Assembly (NCBI GenBank): GCA_963700735.1
Contig: CAVOYR010000002.1
Coordinates: 1 to 64,000, forward strand
Direction: 5' to 3'
DNA length: 64,000 nt
Source of the DNA: Anderseniella sp963700735
GTDB taxonomy: Bacteria > Pseudomonadota > Alphaproteobacteria > Rhizobiales > Aestuariivirgaceae
In this document: piece by piece, positions 50,512 to 59,770 of the stretch
Layout: each line of letters starts with the position of its first letter
Numbering within the stretch: the stretch's first letter is position 1
Position numbers and translations under genes: made by a program
Notes under the pieces: generated by a model
Told to the model about the DNA's origin: nothing
What the model saw: only the letters and a program-made list of their open reading frames with translations
Databases searched by the model: none

Positions 50512-51915
50512 ATGGCAATCAGAGCATTCCTGGGCAACAGTAGCGGCAACATCGCCATATCGATGGCGCTGCTTGCCATTCCGTTGTTCGGAGTTGCCGG
50601 CATTGCCGTTGACTATGGTCAGAAGCTCACCGCCCAGGCCCGGTTGCAGGCTGCCATTGATGCCGGAACGCTGGCAGGCGCCGCACTGTCGAACGCCACG
50701 GAGACGCGCATCGAGACCGCCATCCGCAAATCTGTCAAGGCTAACGGAACCGACCGCTACCTCAGCGGCGATGACAGTCTGCAAATCGTTATCCGCGAGG
50801 ATGGCGGCATTCGCGTCGTTGCGCAGGGCAGTGTCCCCACCACCTTGTCGCGCGTTCTGGGTATCGAGGAAATGCCGGTGAGCGCCATCGCGGAAGCCCG
50901 CCGTGGCGAGGCAGGCGCTGAAGTGGCACTGGTACTGGATAACACCAAGTCAATGGAAGGCACCAAGCTGGCCAACCTCAAGTCAGCGTCGACGTCCTTT
51001 GTATCCCGTCTTTCGCGCCTCAACACCACCGGCGAAGACAGGGTCAGGATCGCCATCGTACCCTATGCCCAGTACGTCAATGTGGGCGTCGACAAGCGCA
51101 GCGAAACCTGGTTAGACGTCGGTGCCGACAAGCCGGTCGTCTGGCGCAACTGCCGCATTCCCGGTTCCGAGCGGCAGGAAACCTTCTCGGGCAATCGCGA
51201 TGGCGTGAGCACCACGTGGTCCGACACCGTCTGGGACTACTACGACGAAACCGACCCGCGCTGCGTCGATCACACCTGGACCGAAACCTGGCAGGGTTGC
51301 GTCGGATCGCGCCCGGCACCGCACAATCTCGGAGACGGCTCATACGGCGTCCGGGTTCCAGGTATCGTCGACCGGCTCTGCCCCACGCCGATCACCGCCC
51401 TGACCCACGAGCAGTCGCAGCTCGACACGGCAATTGCCGCCATGACCACAGACAACTTCTGGAAGGACGGCGACACTTACATCCCGATCGGCCTGGCATG
51501 GGGTTGGAAAGCGCTGAGCTCCGCTGTCCCGTTCACGGAGGGTGTCGATGCTGCCACAGCCAGCTCTGAAGGAATTTCAAAGCATTTGGTGCTTATGACC
51601 GACGGCGTTAATACGCGCTCGCGCAACACCGGCACCGGTTCTGACCCGCACTTCAGCGCCTACCACGACGAAGCTGGTAGCTCCGCGGAAACCGAAGCAG
51701 ATACCATTACTGCCAGCTTGTGCGAAAATATCAAGGCACAGGGCATCACCATCTACACCGTTGCGTTCCAGGTAGCTGACGCCGACACCGCCGCCCTGCT
51801 GCGCAATTGCGCAACCTCGCCGAATTATTATTTCGATGCTGGAAACGCCACCCAGTTGACCAGCTCTTTCGAGGCAATTGCCGAGAAGGTCGCTGCCGTT
51901 CGTCTTTCAAAGTAA
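50512..51915 (+). CDS. TadG-like pilus assembly protein with VWA domain (copy 1)
   Basis: A 467-residue envelope protein. The N-terminal transmembrane TadE/TadG-type segment is SGNIAISMALLAIPLFGVAG with the downstream RLQAAIDAGTLAGA. A von Willebrand A domain follows from about residue 138, with a MIDAS-like DNTKSM and a second motif VLMTDGVNTRS. Four or more Cys in the middle suggest disulphides. SD GGGAGGA (50499-50505) lies 6 bases before ATG 50512 and overlaps an earlier ATG at 50497. The gene is followed 10 bp later by a paralogue; no other tad pilus genes are in the window. Confidence 0.85.
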   Translation: MAIRAFLGNSSGNIAISMALLAIPLFGVAGIAVDYGQKLTAQARLQAAIDAGTLAGAALSNATETRIETAIRKSVKANGTDRYLSGDDSLQIVIREDGGIRVVAQGSVPTTLSRVLGIEEMPVSAIAEARRGEAGAEVALVLDNTKSMEGTKLANLKSASTSFVSRLSRLNTTGEDRVRIAIVPYAQYVNVGVDKRSETWLDVGADKPVVWRNCRIPGSERQETFSGNRDGVSTTWSDTVWDYYDETDPRCVDHTWTETWQGCVGSRPAPHNLGDGSYGVRVPGIVDRLCPTPITALTHEQSQLDTAIAAMTTDNFWKDGDTYIPIGLAWGWKALSSAVPFTEGVDAATASSEGISKHLVLMTDGVNTRSRNTGTGSDPHFSAYHDEAGSSAETEADTITASLCENIKAQGITIYTVAFQVADADTAALLRNCATSPNYYFDAGNATQLTSSFEAIAEKVAAVRLSK

Positions 51916-51925
51916 CGGATCCAAA

Positions 51926-53173
51926 ATGCTCAAACATCTGTCCCGCCAATTCATCTCCAGCACCTCTGGCAACGTAGCCATGATGGCAGCATTACTGGCA
52001 GTGCCCATGTTCGGTGTGGCAGGTATCGCGCTCGACGCCTATCGCCTAGGCGACGCGAAGGCAAGGTTGCAATCCGCCATCGATGCGGGAGCATTGGCTG
52101 GTGCTTCATCCACCTCGACCCGGCAAGACGACATCCGTAAAATTGTCCTGAAATTTGCCGCAGCCAACGGCACCCGCGATATCATAAGTGATCCATCCGG
52201 CATCATGATCGACATCCTCAGGGATGGTACCATCACGGTGCGCGCCGAAGGCAAGATGAACACCACGCTGACCAGTTTGCTTGGATACACGACCATGGAC
52301 GTGGTAGCCGAAACAACCGTCAAGTCACTATCGGGGGGAGCAGAAGTAGCGCTGGTTGTTGATACTACCGAATCAATGAACGCTGGAGGCCGCATAGGTG
52401 CCCTGCGCGCTGCCTCGCGCAAGTTTGTCTCGATCATCGAAAGCGTCAACAGTACAAGGGGCGATCATATCAAGGTGTCTTTGGTGCCGTACGCCGCCTA
52501 CGTCAATGTTGGTACATTCAACAAGAACGCGAGTTGGCTCGGCACCGTTGACGAAACTGGCGGCAATGTCTGGCGAGGGTGCGTTGGGCCTCGCGAACAC
52601 CCGAAGGATACCCAGGACAACGGTTATGGTGTTCGGATACCGCCGATGATGAACATCTATTGTGCCAACGAGATCGAACCGCTCACAAGCGACGCCGCTC
52701 GCCTCAACAGCCGTATCGACGGCCTCGTTGCCAACGGGCTGACCTACATTCCCGGCGGGTTGATGTGGGGTTGGCGCACCCTGTCGGAATCTGCACCGTT
52801 CGCTGAAGGCGCTACAAAGGTCAAAGCCAAGGAGGACAACATCCACAAGGTCATCGTACTGATGACTGACGGCCAGAACACGCTGGAAAAGGTACCGGGC
52901 ACACCGGTGCTTAAGTACAATGGCGATTCCCACGGCAACTACGATACTGCGGTCGCCGACGCACGCATGCTTGAAGTATGCGAGAACGTGAAAGACGATG
53001 GCGTTGAGGTCTACACCATTGGGTTCAAGCTGCAGGAACCGGACATGAAAGCCAAGCTCGAGCAATGCTCGTCGTCTCCGGAAAACTACTTTGACGCCAG
53101 TAGCGATGCCCAGCTTTCAGCCGCTTTCCAGTCCATCGCCAACAAGGTATCGGCCATTTACCTGTCGAGATAA
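51926..53173 (+). CDS. TadG-like pilus assembly protein with VWA domain (copy 2)
   Basis: A 415-residue paralogue of the preceding protein with the same plan: transmembrane N-terminus (SGNVAMMAALLAVPMFGVAG), RLQSAIDAGALAGA, a VWA domain with DTTESM in the metal site, and IVLMTDGQNTLEK. It shares the ending pattern in which a CSSSPENYFDAS block precedes the final helix. It begins 10 bp after copy 1 and is certainly cotranscribed with it. The middle region is shorter than in copy 1. Both probably face the periplasm, anchored by the N-terminus. Confidence 0.85.
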   Translation: MLKHLSRQFISSTSGNVAMMAALLAVPMFGVAGIALDAYRLGDAKARLQSAIDAGALAGASSTSTRQDDIRKIVLKFAAANGTRDIISDPSGIMIDILRDGTITVRAEGKMNTTLTSLLGYTTMDVVAETTVKSLSGGAEVALVVDTTESMNAGGRIGALRAASRKFVSIIESVNSTRGDHIKVSLVPYAAYVNVGTFNKNASWLGTVDETGGNVWRGCVGPREHPKDTQDNGYGVRIPPMMNIYCANEIEPLTSDAARLNSRIDGLVANGLTYIPGGLMWGWRTLSESAPFAEGATKVKAKEDNIHKVIVLMTDGQNTLEKVPGTPVLKYNGDSHGNYDTAVADARMLEVCENVKDDGVEVYTIGFKLQEPDMKAKLEQCSSSPENYFDASSDAQLSAAFQSIANKVSAIYLSR

Positions 53174-53267
53174 CCGGCACGCCTGCATGACGCAGCATTG
53201 ACACGGCTGATACGGGCAAATCACTGTGCCGCCTCGTGATCCTGCCAGCAGATCAAAGGCGCTATCG

Positions 53268-54584
53268 ATGCACAACCAGCTTCCGGCATTTCTGGCAAGG
53301 CGGATCGACACCGCCGGACCGGTCCGCGTCGGAATGATCGGCGCCGGCAAGTTCGGCTCGATGTTCCTCAACCAGGTGCCGTTCTCGCCACACCTCACCG
53401 TCGTCGCCATCGCCGACCTTGATGTCGCGCGCGCCCGCACCGCCTGCCGCACCGTTGGCTGGAGCGAGGAGCGCATCTCTGCCACCCGCTTCACCGATGA
53501 CAGCATGTCGGTTATTGCCGACCCCTCTGTCGAGGTGGTTCTGGAAATCACCGGCTCGCCCGCCGCAGGCTGTGCCCATGCCCTCGCCGCCGCCGATCAC
53601 GGCAAGCACATCGTCATGGTCAACGTAGAGGCCGACGTGCTGGCAGGCCCGGTGCTTGCCGCCGCCCACCGCAAGGCAGGCACCGTCTACTCCATGGCCT
53701 CGGGCGACCAACCGTCGCTTGTGTGCGAGATCGTCGACTGGGCGCGCACCTGCGGCCTCGAGGTCGTGTGCGCCGGCAAGGGCACCCGCTACCAGCCCGG
53801 CTTCCACGACGTGACGCCTGACGGTGTCTGGGACCACTATGGCCTGACCGCCTCACAGGCAGCCGCCGCCGGCATGAATTCGCAGATGTTCAACTCCTTC
53901 CTTGACGGCACCAAGTCGGCCATCGAGATGGCAGCCATTGCCAACGCCTGCGGCCTGGATGCGCCGGAAGACGGCCTCAAGTTCCCCGCCGTCGACGTCC
54001 ACAACCTGCAGAACGTGCTGATCCCTGAAGCTGACGGCGGCCTGCTACACCACGCCGGCATGGTCGAGGTCGTCGCCTCCGAACGCCGCGGCGAGAAGAC
54101 CGAGATGCCAAACCACCTGCGCTGGGGTGTCTATGCCGTGTTCAAGGCGCCAAACGAGTATGCCCGCGCCTGCTTTGCCCAGTACGGCCTGGTCACCGAC
54201 AAGACCGGCTGGTACGCCGCCCTCTACCGCCCCTACCACCTGATCGGCCTGGAACTCGGCCTGTCTGCCAGCAACGCGGTCATCCGCGGCGAGCCAACCG
54301 GCACCACGGCCGAATGGCGCGGCGATGTGGTAGCCGTCGCAAAGAAAGACCTCAAACCGGGCGACCGGCTGGACGGCGAAGGCGGCTTCTGCGCCTGGGG
54401 CCGGCTCATGCCGGCCGCCTCGTCGCGCGCCCGGCGCGGCCTGCCCATCGGCCTCGCCCACGGCGTCGATGTCATCCGCCCCGTCGCCCACGGCAGCATC
54501 ATAACTTACGACGATGTCGGCGTTCTGCCGGACAACGCTGCCGCGCGCTGCCGCCAGCAACTGGAGAATTCTGCGGATTTCTGA
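53268..54584 (+). CDS. NAD(P)-dependent dehydrogenase with C-terminal SAF-like domain
   Basis: A 438-residue cytoplasmic protein. The N-terminal Rossmann fold has VRVGMIGAGKFGSMFLNQV, followed by homoserine dehydrogenase-like blocks (VEVVLEITGSPAAGCAHAL, HIVMVNVEADVLAGPVLA, GDQPSLVCEIVDWA). The C-terminal ~90 residues (VVAVAKKDLKPGDRLDGEGG) resemble an SAF domain, as found in antifreeze and FlgA proteins. This family occurs in carbohydrate-utilisation contexts in Hyphomicrobiales. The substrate is unknown. ATG 53268 begins the conserved MHNQLPAFLARR; a GTG at 53226 is possible. Confidence 0.82.
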   Translation: MHNQLPAFLARRIDTAGPVRVGMIGAGKFGSMFLNQVPFSPHLTVVAIADLDVARARTACRTVGWSEERISATRFTDDSMSVIADPSVEVVLEITGSPAAGCAHALAAADHGKHIVMVNVEADVLAGPVLAAAHRKAGTVYSMASGDQPSLVCEIVDWARTCGLEVVCAGKGTRYQPGFHDVTPDGVWDHYGLTASQAAAAGMNSQMFNSFLDGTKSAIEMAAIANACGLDAPEDGLKFPAVDVHNLQNVLIPEADGGLLHHAGMVEVVASERRGEKTEMPNHLRWGVYAVFKAPNEYARACFAQYGLVTDKTGWYAALYRPYHLIGLELGLSASNAVIRGEPTGTTAEWRGDVVAVAKKDLKPGDRLDGEGGFCAWGRLMPAASSRARRGLPIGLAHGVDVIRPVAHGSIITYDDVGVLPDNAAARCRQQLENSADF

Positions 54585-54740
54585 TCCAACCCGTTGAATC
54601 CGTTAACCTTTCATTAACCATATCGCCACCGGTTTGTCACAAAATGACCGCCTGACCGGCACCGTTGCGCACATCTTGTGCCGCATTCATCGTGTTTTGT
54701 GAGGGGCTAGAGGGGTCCGACAACCCGGGACGACGGAAAC

Positions 54741-54950
54741 ATGACAGACAAGCCGAATTTTGAAACTGGCGAGACCTATGGCTTCGGTGCCACCGCACCG
54801 CATTCCAGCCGGACCTTGCGCCGCCGCACCAACGGGCTGTTGTCGATACTGGCGCTTGCGCTGGTCTTCGCGCTTGCCGCCACTGTCATCACCGTCATGC
54901 CGGCGTCCACCTCGGCTGCCGTCAGTGCGATCGACCCGCTGCTGCGCTGA
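54741..54950 (+). CDS. small single-pass membrane protein, unknown
   Basis: A 69-residue protein with a polar N-terminus, a basic SSRTLRRRTNG stretch and one transmembrane segment (LLSILALALVFALAATVITV), so the N-terminus is predicted to stay in the cytoplasm. No family is recognised. Support comes from a downstream hairpin at 54982-55008 and from codon use like that of its neighbours; the ribosome site is weak (ACGGAAAC). Confidence 0.6.
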   Translation: MTDKPNFETGETYGFGATAPHSSRTLRRRTNGLLSILALALVFALAATVITVMPASTSAAVSAIDPLLR

Positions 54951-54981
54951 GCGCCCTGAAACATCTGCCATACTGAAAAGA

Positions 54982-55008
54982 CCGGCACCTCTTGAGTTGA
55001 GATGCCGG
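54982..55008. terminator. bidirectional terminator between convergent genes
   Basis: CCGGCACCTC and GAGATGCCGG form a 10-bp stem with a 7-nt loop. Read on the reverse strand all ten pairs form (one G-U) and TCTTTTC follows, so it should end the proline/glycine-rich protein transcript. Forward, CTTTGCATTTCTTT follows and may end the small membrane protein transcript. Confidence 0.7.
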
Positions 55009-55044
55009 CTTTGCATTTCTTTGCTAAGGCGTTGGGGTGCCGGG

Positions 55045-55482
55045 TCAGTTCGGCCCACCGGCGGAACCACCGGACCCGCCGCCGTTGCCACCGCCGTTGC
55101 CGCCGCCATTGCCACCGCCGTGGCCACCAATCATGCCGGGAAATTCCGTGCGGCCACCAAAGTTCTGACGCTTGGCAGGCGAGTTGGCTTTCTCGACGCT
55201 GAACAGCTCAGGCACCTGGTCACCCGGCGGAGGCGGCGGCGGAGGAGGAGGAATATGGGCGCGGCGGCGGCTGGGGTCGCCCTGGCAAGCATAGACGTCC
55301 CGCGAGCTCAGGAACACCCGGCCGTGAATGCCGGCGCACATGCGCTTGGCTTCGCGGAAGGACACCGTTTCACCGTAATAGATTGTCTTGGCCTCGGCCG
55401 GTACGGAACCGGTGGAGCCAAGCATCACCACACCGGCAGCCAGGGCCAACGCGGACGACGACAACTTGATCATGTAGGTCAT
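55045..55482 (-). CDS. exported protein with poly-Pro and Gly/Asn repeat tail
   Basis: A 145-residue secreted protein. The signal peptide (MTYMIKLSSSALALAAG, cleavage near AEAKT) precedes a short domain with two Cys (KRMCAGIHGRVF, VYACQGDPS) that could pair. A run of nine prolines follows, and the tail is four GGGN/GGGS-type repeats. AGAGGA lies 9 bases upstream of ATG 55482. Function unknown; the tail suggests an extended linker or a surface-exposed region. Confidence 0.72.
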   Translation of the reverse strand: MTYMIKLSSSALALAAGVVMLGSTGSVPAEAKTIYYGETVSFREAKRMCAGIHGRVFLSSRDVYACQGDPSRRRAHIPPPPPPPPPGDQVPELFSVEKANSPAKRQNFGGRTEFPGMIGGHGGGNGGGNGGGNGGGSGGSAGGPN

Positions 55483-55642
55483 TTGGTTTTTTCCTCTTTG
55501 TGACAGACCCCTCCTTGGAGAGGGCTGGAACAGGACGAACAAACATCCTGTTGCGATTGAGGAGAGCCTAGCCCGGTCAGGGTGCCGGCGATGTGCAGTC
55601 GGTCACATGCCAATCACTGGCGCGTGATGGTCGAAGCGGGCG

Positions 55643-56533
55643 CTATTGCCAGTAGGCGTCCGCAAGCCGCACGTACTCAGCCGTATTGCTGGTCAGCAAC
55701 GACGTGTCCTTGTTGCCATAGGTGAGATGCACCAGGTCGTTGATCAGTTCGGCCCGCTTGATGCCTTCAGGATATCCGTTGAACACGTCCATAATGCTGC
55801 GCTTCTGCGCATCGACGTGGATCAGCGCGGCGAAGCTGCGCGGTGCCTCGCGCGGATCATACCCGGCGGCCACGAAGTAGCTGAAGCCGATCCGGTCCGC
55901 CTCTTCTTCCTGCGCGCGGGTGTAGCTGCTCAGGCTGGTATCGGCCAGCGCCTTGACCCCGTCGCTCAGCCACGGCACGCCCAGCTTGTCCGAGAAAATG
56001 CGCTTGCCGAATGCGGTCACCTGCCGGTTGATCGACTGCCCGTCCTGGCCCTTGACCACGTGGGTTGCCCGGTTGTGCGCCATCTCGTGCGCCAGCACCA
56101 TGGCAATTTGTGCCTCGGTGCGCAGCCGGCGAACGATGCCCGTGGTGACGAAGATGTGCCCGCCGCCGGGCGTGAACGCGTTGGCGTGCGGGCTGTCGAT
56201 CAGGTAAACACGATAGAACAACGCGCTCACGCCATGCTCGGCCGTGGCCTGCAATCGCCCGACGATGACGTTAAGGTAATCTTCCAGCTCGCGGTCCTGC
56301 GACCGGGTCATCATGCCGAGCGCACGCTTGGCCAGTTCATCGCCCATGCGCTGCTGCCGGTCCAGTTCGGAGTTGGCGGCCGGCTGGATGGCATGCTTGC
56401 CGCTACGGTCAGCGCTAAGATCCAGCCGCGCGCCCGCATCGCCCGCATCTAGCAGGCCCGTCTGGCTGCAGGCGGCCAGCGGCAGCAATACCGCCGCAGT
56501 CGCCAAAGCCCCAACTGCTGATCTGAATGTCAC
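55643..56533 (-). CDS. M48 family metalloprotease, probable lipoprotein
   Basis: A ~296-residue zinc protease. The N-terminus (VTFRSAVGALATAAVLLPL, then AACS) is a lipoprotein signal with lipobox LAAC. The active-site motif is LAHEMAHNRATH, with the third ligand in the downstream EEEADRIGF. Relatives such as BepA and LoiP act in the periplasm on outer-membrane proteins. GTG 56533 is selected because the lipoprotein signal begins there; the frame is open to an ATG at 56620, but the extra 29 residues would spoil the signal. Confidence 0.85.
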   Translation of the reverse strand: MTFRSAVGALATAAVLLPLAACSQTGLLDAGDAGARLDLSADRSGKHAIQPAANSELDRQQRMGDELAKRALGMMTRSQDRELEDYLNVIVGRLQATAEHGVSALFYRVYLIDSPHANAFTPGGGHIFVTTGIVRRLRTEAQIAMVLAHEMAHNRATHVVKGQDGQSINRQVTAFGKRIFSDKLGVPWLSDGVKALADTSLSSYTRAQEEEADRIGFSYFVAAGYDPREAPRSFAALIHVDAQKRSIMDVFNGYPEGIKRAELINDLVHLTYGNKDTSLLTSNTAEYVRLADAYWQ

Positions 56534-56824
56534 GTCGCCAAGCCATTGTTCGTGTGTCCGAAGACAGCGCCCAGTCACCGTTCCGGAGCAAACTTTACCG
56601 TGCATGGCCGGTTCGCTCAACCATCAATCATGCACGCCGCGCGTACAGAATGCTGCCAGCCATCCCACACAATTGCGTGACGGGCCGCTCACAGGGGCTG
56701 GCCCTTCGCACCTGCACACGCTAGTCTTGCAGCAACGCTCAGGCCGCGCCCTGACATGAAACTGTTTCGCACCCGGTGCCGTTACTGGCCGTGTGCCGCA
56801 CATTCTCTCAAGGAGTTGACACAG

Positions 56825-57352
56825 ATGCGCTTCGCCACCCTTTCAGTTGCCGCCGCTCTTGCCCTGTCCGCAACCGCACTGACCGCCCATGCAGCCGGCT
56901 CCGACACCTCCTCCTCGACGCCCACCTGCAAGAAGGGCTATGTCTATTCGTCGGCCAAGAAGAAGTGCGTCAGGAAGACGTCTTCGGTCATCCCGCAGGA
57001 CTCCATCAAGTCGCAAGGCTGGGCGCTGGCACGTGAAGGCCGCTACGAGGACGCCATCGCGATGTTCCGGCTTGCCGCCAACCAGAACGACCCCGAAGTG
57101 CTGAACGGCCTTGGCTTCAGCCACCGCAAGCTCGGCAAGGTCGAACAGGGCGTTGCCTTTTACGCCAAGGCCCTTGAAGCCAACCCGGATTACATCCTCG
57201 CCCGCGAATATCTCGGCGAAGGCTACGTCGTGCTCGGCAAGCTGAACCTCGCGAAGGTGCAACTTGACGAGATCGGCAACCGCTGCGGCACGGCCTGCGA
57301 GGAGTACATGCTGCTCGCCCGCGCCATCGACACCGGCAAGCCGAACTACTGA
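56825..57352 (+). CDS. exported TPR-repeat protein
   Basis: A 175-residue periplasmic protein with a signal peptide (MRFATLSVAAALALSATALT, cleavage near AHAAG). A Cys/Lys-rich segment (TCKKGYVYSSAKKKCVRK) is followed by about three tetratricopeptide helices pairs (GWALAREGRYEDAIAMFRLA, VLNGLGFSHRKLGKVEQGVA, AREYLGEGYVVLGKLNLAKV), which bind partner proteins. AAGGAG lies 9 bases before ATG 56825. A DUF1499 gene begins 16 bp downstream. No partner is obvious. Confidence 0.83.
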   Translation: MRFATLSVAAALALSATALTAHAAGSDTSSSTPTCKKGYVYSSAKKKCVRKTSSVIPQDSIKSQGWALAREGRYEDAIAMFRLAANQNDPEVLNGLGFSHRKLGKVEQGVAFYAKALEANPDYILAREYLGEGYVVLGKLNLAKVQLDEIGNRCGTACEEYMLLARAIDTGKPNY

Positions 57353-57368
57353 TCAGCCGGGGTACCGC

Positions 57369-57881
57369 GTGAAATGGTTCGCCATCGGAATTGCCGCGAT
57401 CCTCGTGATCGCGGCAGCTGTGCTTTTGCTGGCCGGTGAGCGCGTCTGGACAACCATCGCAGGCCCCGCCGACCAGGGCAGCGTGGACTTCGCCACCCTC
57501 ACCCTGAAGGACACGCCCAACCAGTTCCTGATGTGCCCGCCCACTCGCTGTGCCGCGCAGGCCGACGCAGTGGCGCCAACCTTCGCGGTACCCGAATCCA
57601 CCCTGCGCCAGTCCCTCATCACCACCTGGAGCGCCATGCCCCGCACCCGCCTGACCGCCGGCACCGCTGACCCTGCGTCGGGCGAAATCCGCTTCGTGCA
57701 AACCTCCACTGTCTTCGGCTTTCCCGACACCATCTCGGTCGCCACCTGGGCGACGGATGATGGTACAGGCTCGACGCTCGCCGTCTACAGCCGCAGCCTG
57801 GTGGGTGAATCAGACCTTGGTGCCAACCGGCAGCGGATCACGCAGTGGTTATCCGCCCTGCCCGGATTGCCAACACAATGA
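57369..57881 (+). CDS. DUF1499 protein, membrane-anchored
   Basis: A 170-residue protein with one N-terminal transmembrane segment (WFAIGIAAILVIAAAVLLLA) and a DUF1499 domain carrying NQFLMCPPTRC and the downstream DTISVATWATDDGTGSTLAV. Two Cys in the first motif may pair. GTG 57369 is the first start preceding the hydrophobic segment. DUF1499 is frequent in alphaproteobacteria and has no known function. It follows the TPR gene by 16 bp. Confidence 0.83.
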   Translation: MKWFAIGIAAILVIAAAVLLLAGERVWTTIAGPADQGSVDFATLTLKDTPNQFLMCPPTRCAAQADAVAPTFAVPESTLRQSLITTWSAMPRTRLTAGTADPASGEIRFVQTSTVFGFPDTISVATWATDDGTGSTLAVYSRSLVGESDLGANRQRITQWLSALPGLPTQ

Positions 57882-58006
57882 CGTATTGCGACCCCGATCA
57901 CGTCGCAAATCAGTCCTACTCCTAACAATGCCTTAACCACGTTCGCGCCATACTGCCCAGTCAGGACCGCGTAGCGTGGTGATGAATGAAGTGTGGGGGT
58001 TTGCAG

Positions 58007-58831
58007 ATGAAAAACATGATGGTCAGGTATGCCTTGCTGGCCGGTCTCGGTGTGCTCCCGGTGCTGGGCATGATGCCGGTTACAGCGACCGCCGATCCAT
58101 TCAACATCGACACCATCGACCGCTGGCTGCGCAACAATGGCGGCTATTCACGCCAGCCCATCCCGCAGGAACAGGCCACCGGGTCGGTCTCTCCCACCAA
58201 CGCCAACCCCTACGGCAGCAGGCCGCAAGGCCAGCCCCTGCCCCCTGCCAGCACTTACGAGCCGCAAGCGGACCAGCAGGCAGCGCAGCCGCGCCCGCCG
58301 CTTGAAAGCCCCGTCGATTTCCCCATCACCCGGGTGCCGGACAACCAGATCAAGCCGCAGTTCCGCCGCCAGCTGGTGCGGTATGACGGCCCCGAGCAGC
58401 CTGGCACCATCGTCATCGATACCCGCAACCGGCACCTCTATCTCGTGCGCGGCAACGGCGAAGCTTTGCGCTTCGGCGTGGGCGTCGGGCGGGACGGTTT
58501 CCGCTGGCAGGGCGAGGCCTATATCGGCCGCAAGGCGCGCTGGCCACGCTGGACGCCGCCTGCCGAAATGGTTGCCCGTGATCCCGAGGCTGCCCCATGG
58601 GCCAACGGCATGCCCGGCGGACCGGACAACCCGCTGGGTGCGCGCGCGCTCTACCTGTTCGACATGACCGGCCAGGACACGCTGTACCGCATCCACGGCA
58701 CCAACGATCCCTCCTCGATCGGCAAGGCCATGTCGTCAGGCTGCATCCGCATGCTCAACCAGGACATCGACGAACTGCACCGCCGCGTGCTGAAGGGTGC
58801 CCGCGTCGTGGTGCTGAACCACGGCACCTGA
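58007..58831 (+). CDS. L,D-transpeptidase (YkuD domain) with disordered linker, exported
   Basis: A ~274-residue periplasmic enzyme with a signal peptide (cleavage near ATADP), a Pro/Gln-rich disordered linker (about 45-110) and a YkuD domain. The catalytic block is LYRIHGTNDPSSIGKAMSSG followed by CIRML, very similar to the other L,D-transpeptidase at 32328-32913, as is the FGVGVGRDGFRW block. The linker could let it reach through the peptidoglycan. ATG 58007 starts the signal; an ATG at 57986 is in frame. Confidence 0.9.
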   Translation: MKNMMVRYALLAGLGVLPVLGMMPVTATADPFNIDTIDRWLRNNGGYSRQPIPQEQATGSVSPTNANPYGSRPQGQPLPPASTYEPQADQQAAQPRPPLESPVDFPITRVPDNQIKPQFRRQLVRYDGPEQPGTIVIDTRNRHLYLVRGNGEALRFGVGVGRDGFRWQGEAYIGRKARWPRWTPPAEMVARDPEAAPWANGMPGGPDNPLGARALYLFDMTGQDTLYRIHGTNDPSSIGKAMSSGCIRMLNQDIDELHRRVLKGARVVVLNHGT

Positions 58832-58837
58832 CCCCGC

Positions 58838-59770
58838 TCAGGTCTTGATGCCCGTGCCGGACTGACCGGCCGGCACCGCCTTGCGCTTGCGGTTCACCAG
58901 CACGATGCCGGCGCACACCAGCGCCAGCGCGCCGACGAACGACCAGGTGATGTTCTCACCCAGGATCAGCCAGCCGAACGCCACCCCGAACAGCGGCGTC
59001 AGGAACCCATACGACGCCATGTCGGAGGCAGGGTAGACGGCCAGCACGCGGAACCACATCAGGAAGCCGAACGCCACCACCACCAGCACCTGGAAGGCGA
59101 ACATCGCCCCGATCTCCATGGTGAACTCGCGCACCATCGGCCCCGACAGCGCCGCCACCGGCAGCAGGATCACGCTCGACACCGCAAGCTGGTAGACGAG
59201 TTGCATTTCCGGTGACGACTGCGACAGCTTCGTCAACCGCGCCGTCAGCGCGATGCCCGCCCAGCACATGGCCCCGGCGATGCACAGCAGGTCGCCGAAC
59301 AGCGCGTATTGCGTGGCCGGGTGTTCGTTGTGCGCCAGCGCCCAGCCAACCCCGGTCATCGCCAGCACCAGGCCTGCGGTGCGCAGCACAGTCAGCTGCT
59401 CACCCGGAATGAGGAAGTGCGCCACCACTGCCAGCCAGAACGGCATGGTGTAGAACAGCATGGTGGCCCGCGCGACCGAGGTATAGTCGAAGGCCGAGAA
59501 CATCATCATGAACTCGATCGAGAACAGGCTGCCGCACAGGATGCCCGGCAACAGGCTGCCGTCGCTGACCGACAGCCGCTTGCGCGCCCACCACGCATAC
59601 AGCAGCACCGGCCCCAGCGCGCAAGCAGACCGCAAGCCCGCCTGCGCAATCGGGGCAAGCCCTGCGTTGACCAGCTTCACCAGCACCTGGTTGATGCCCA
59701 TCAGCCCGGCGAACAGCACCAGCCAGAAACCGCCGGCCAGGTCGATCCGGTCCTTGCGCGCATTGCTCAC
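58838..59770 (-). CDS. EamA family (DMT) transporter
   Basis: A 310-residue inner-membrane protein with ten hydrophobic segments in two EamA halves (FWLVLFAGLMGINQVLVKL; GDLLCIAGAMCWAGIALTA). These transporters export or import small metabolites; the substrate cannot be predicted. The start is GTG 59770, overlapping the stop of the upstream RNA methyltransferase gene (GTGA), so translation is probably coupled. A C-terminal basic tail follows the last segment. Confidence 0.88.
   Translation of the reverse strand: MSNARKDRIDLAGGFWLVLFAGLMGINQVLVKLVNAGLAPIAQAGLRSACALGPVLLYAWWARKRLSVSDGSLLPGILCGSLFSIEFMMMFSAFDYTSVARATMLFYTMPFWLAVVAHFLIPGEQLTVLRTAGLVLAMTGVGWALAHNEHPATQYALFGDLLCIAGAMCWAGIALTARLTKLSQSSPEMQLVYQLAVSSVILLPVAALSGPMVREFTMEIGAMFAFQVLVVVAFGFLMWFRVLAVYPASDMASYGFLTPLFGVAFGWLILGENITWSFVGALALVCAGIVLVNRKRKAVPAGQSGTGIKT

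Noticed and set aside
57264..57368. Longer version of the DUF1499 protein starting at 57264
   Set aside because: The extra part is an out-of-frame reading of the TPR gene end. GTG 57369 directly precedes the membrane anchor.
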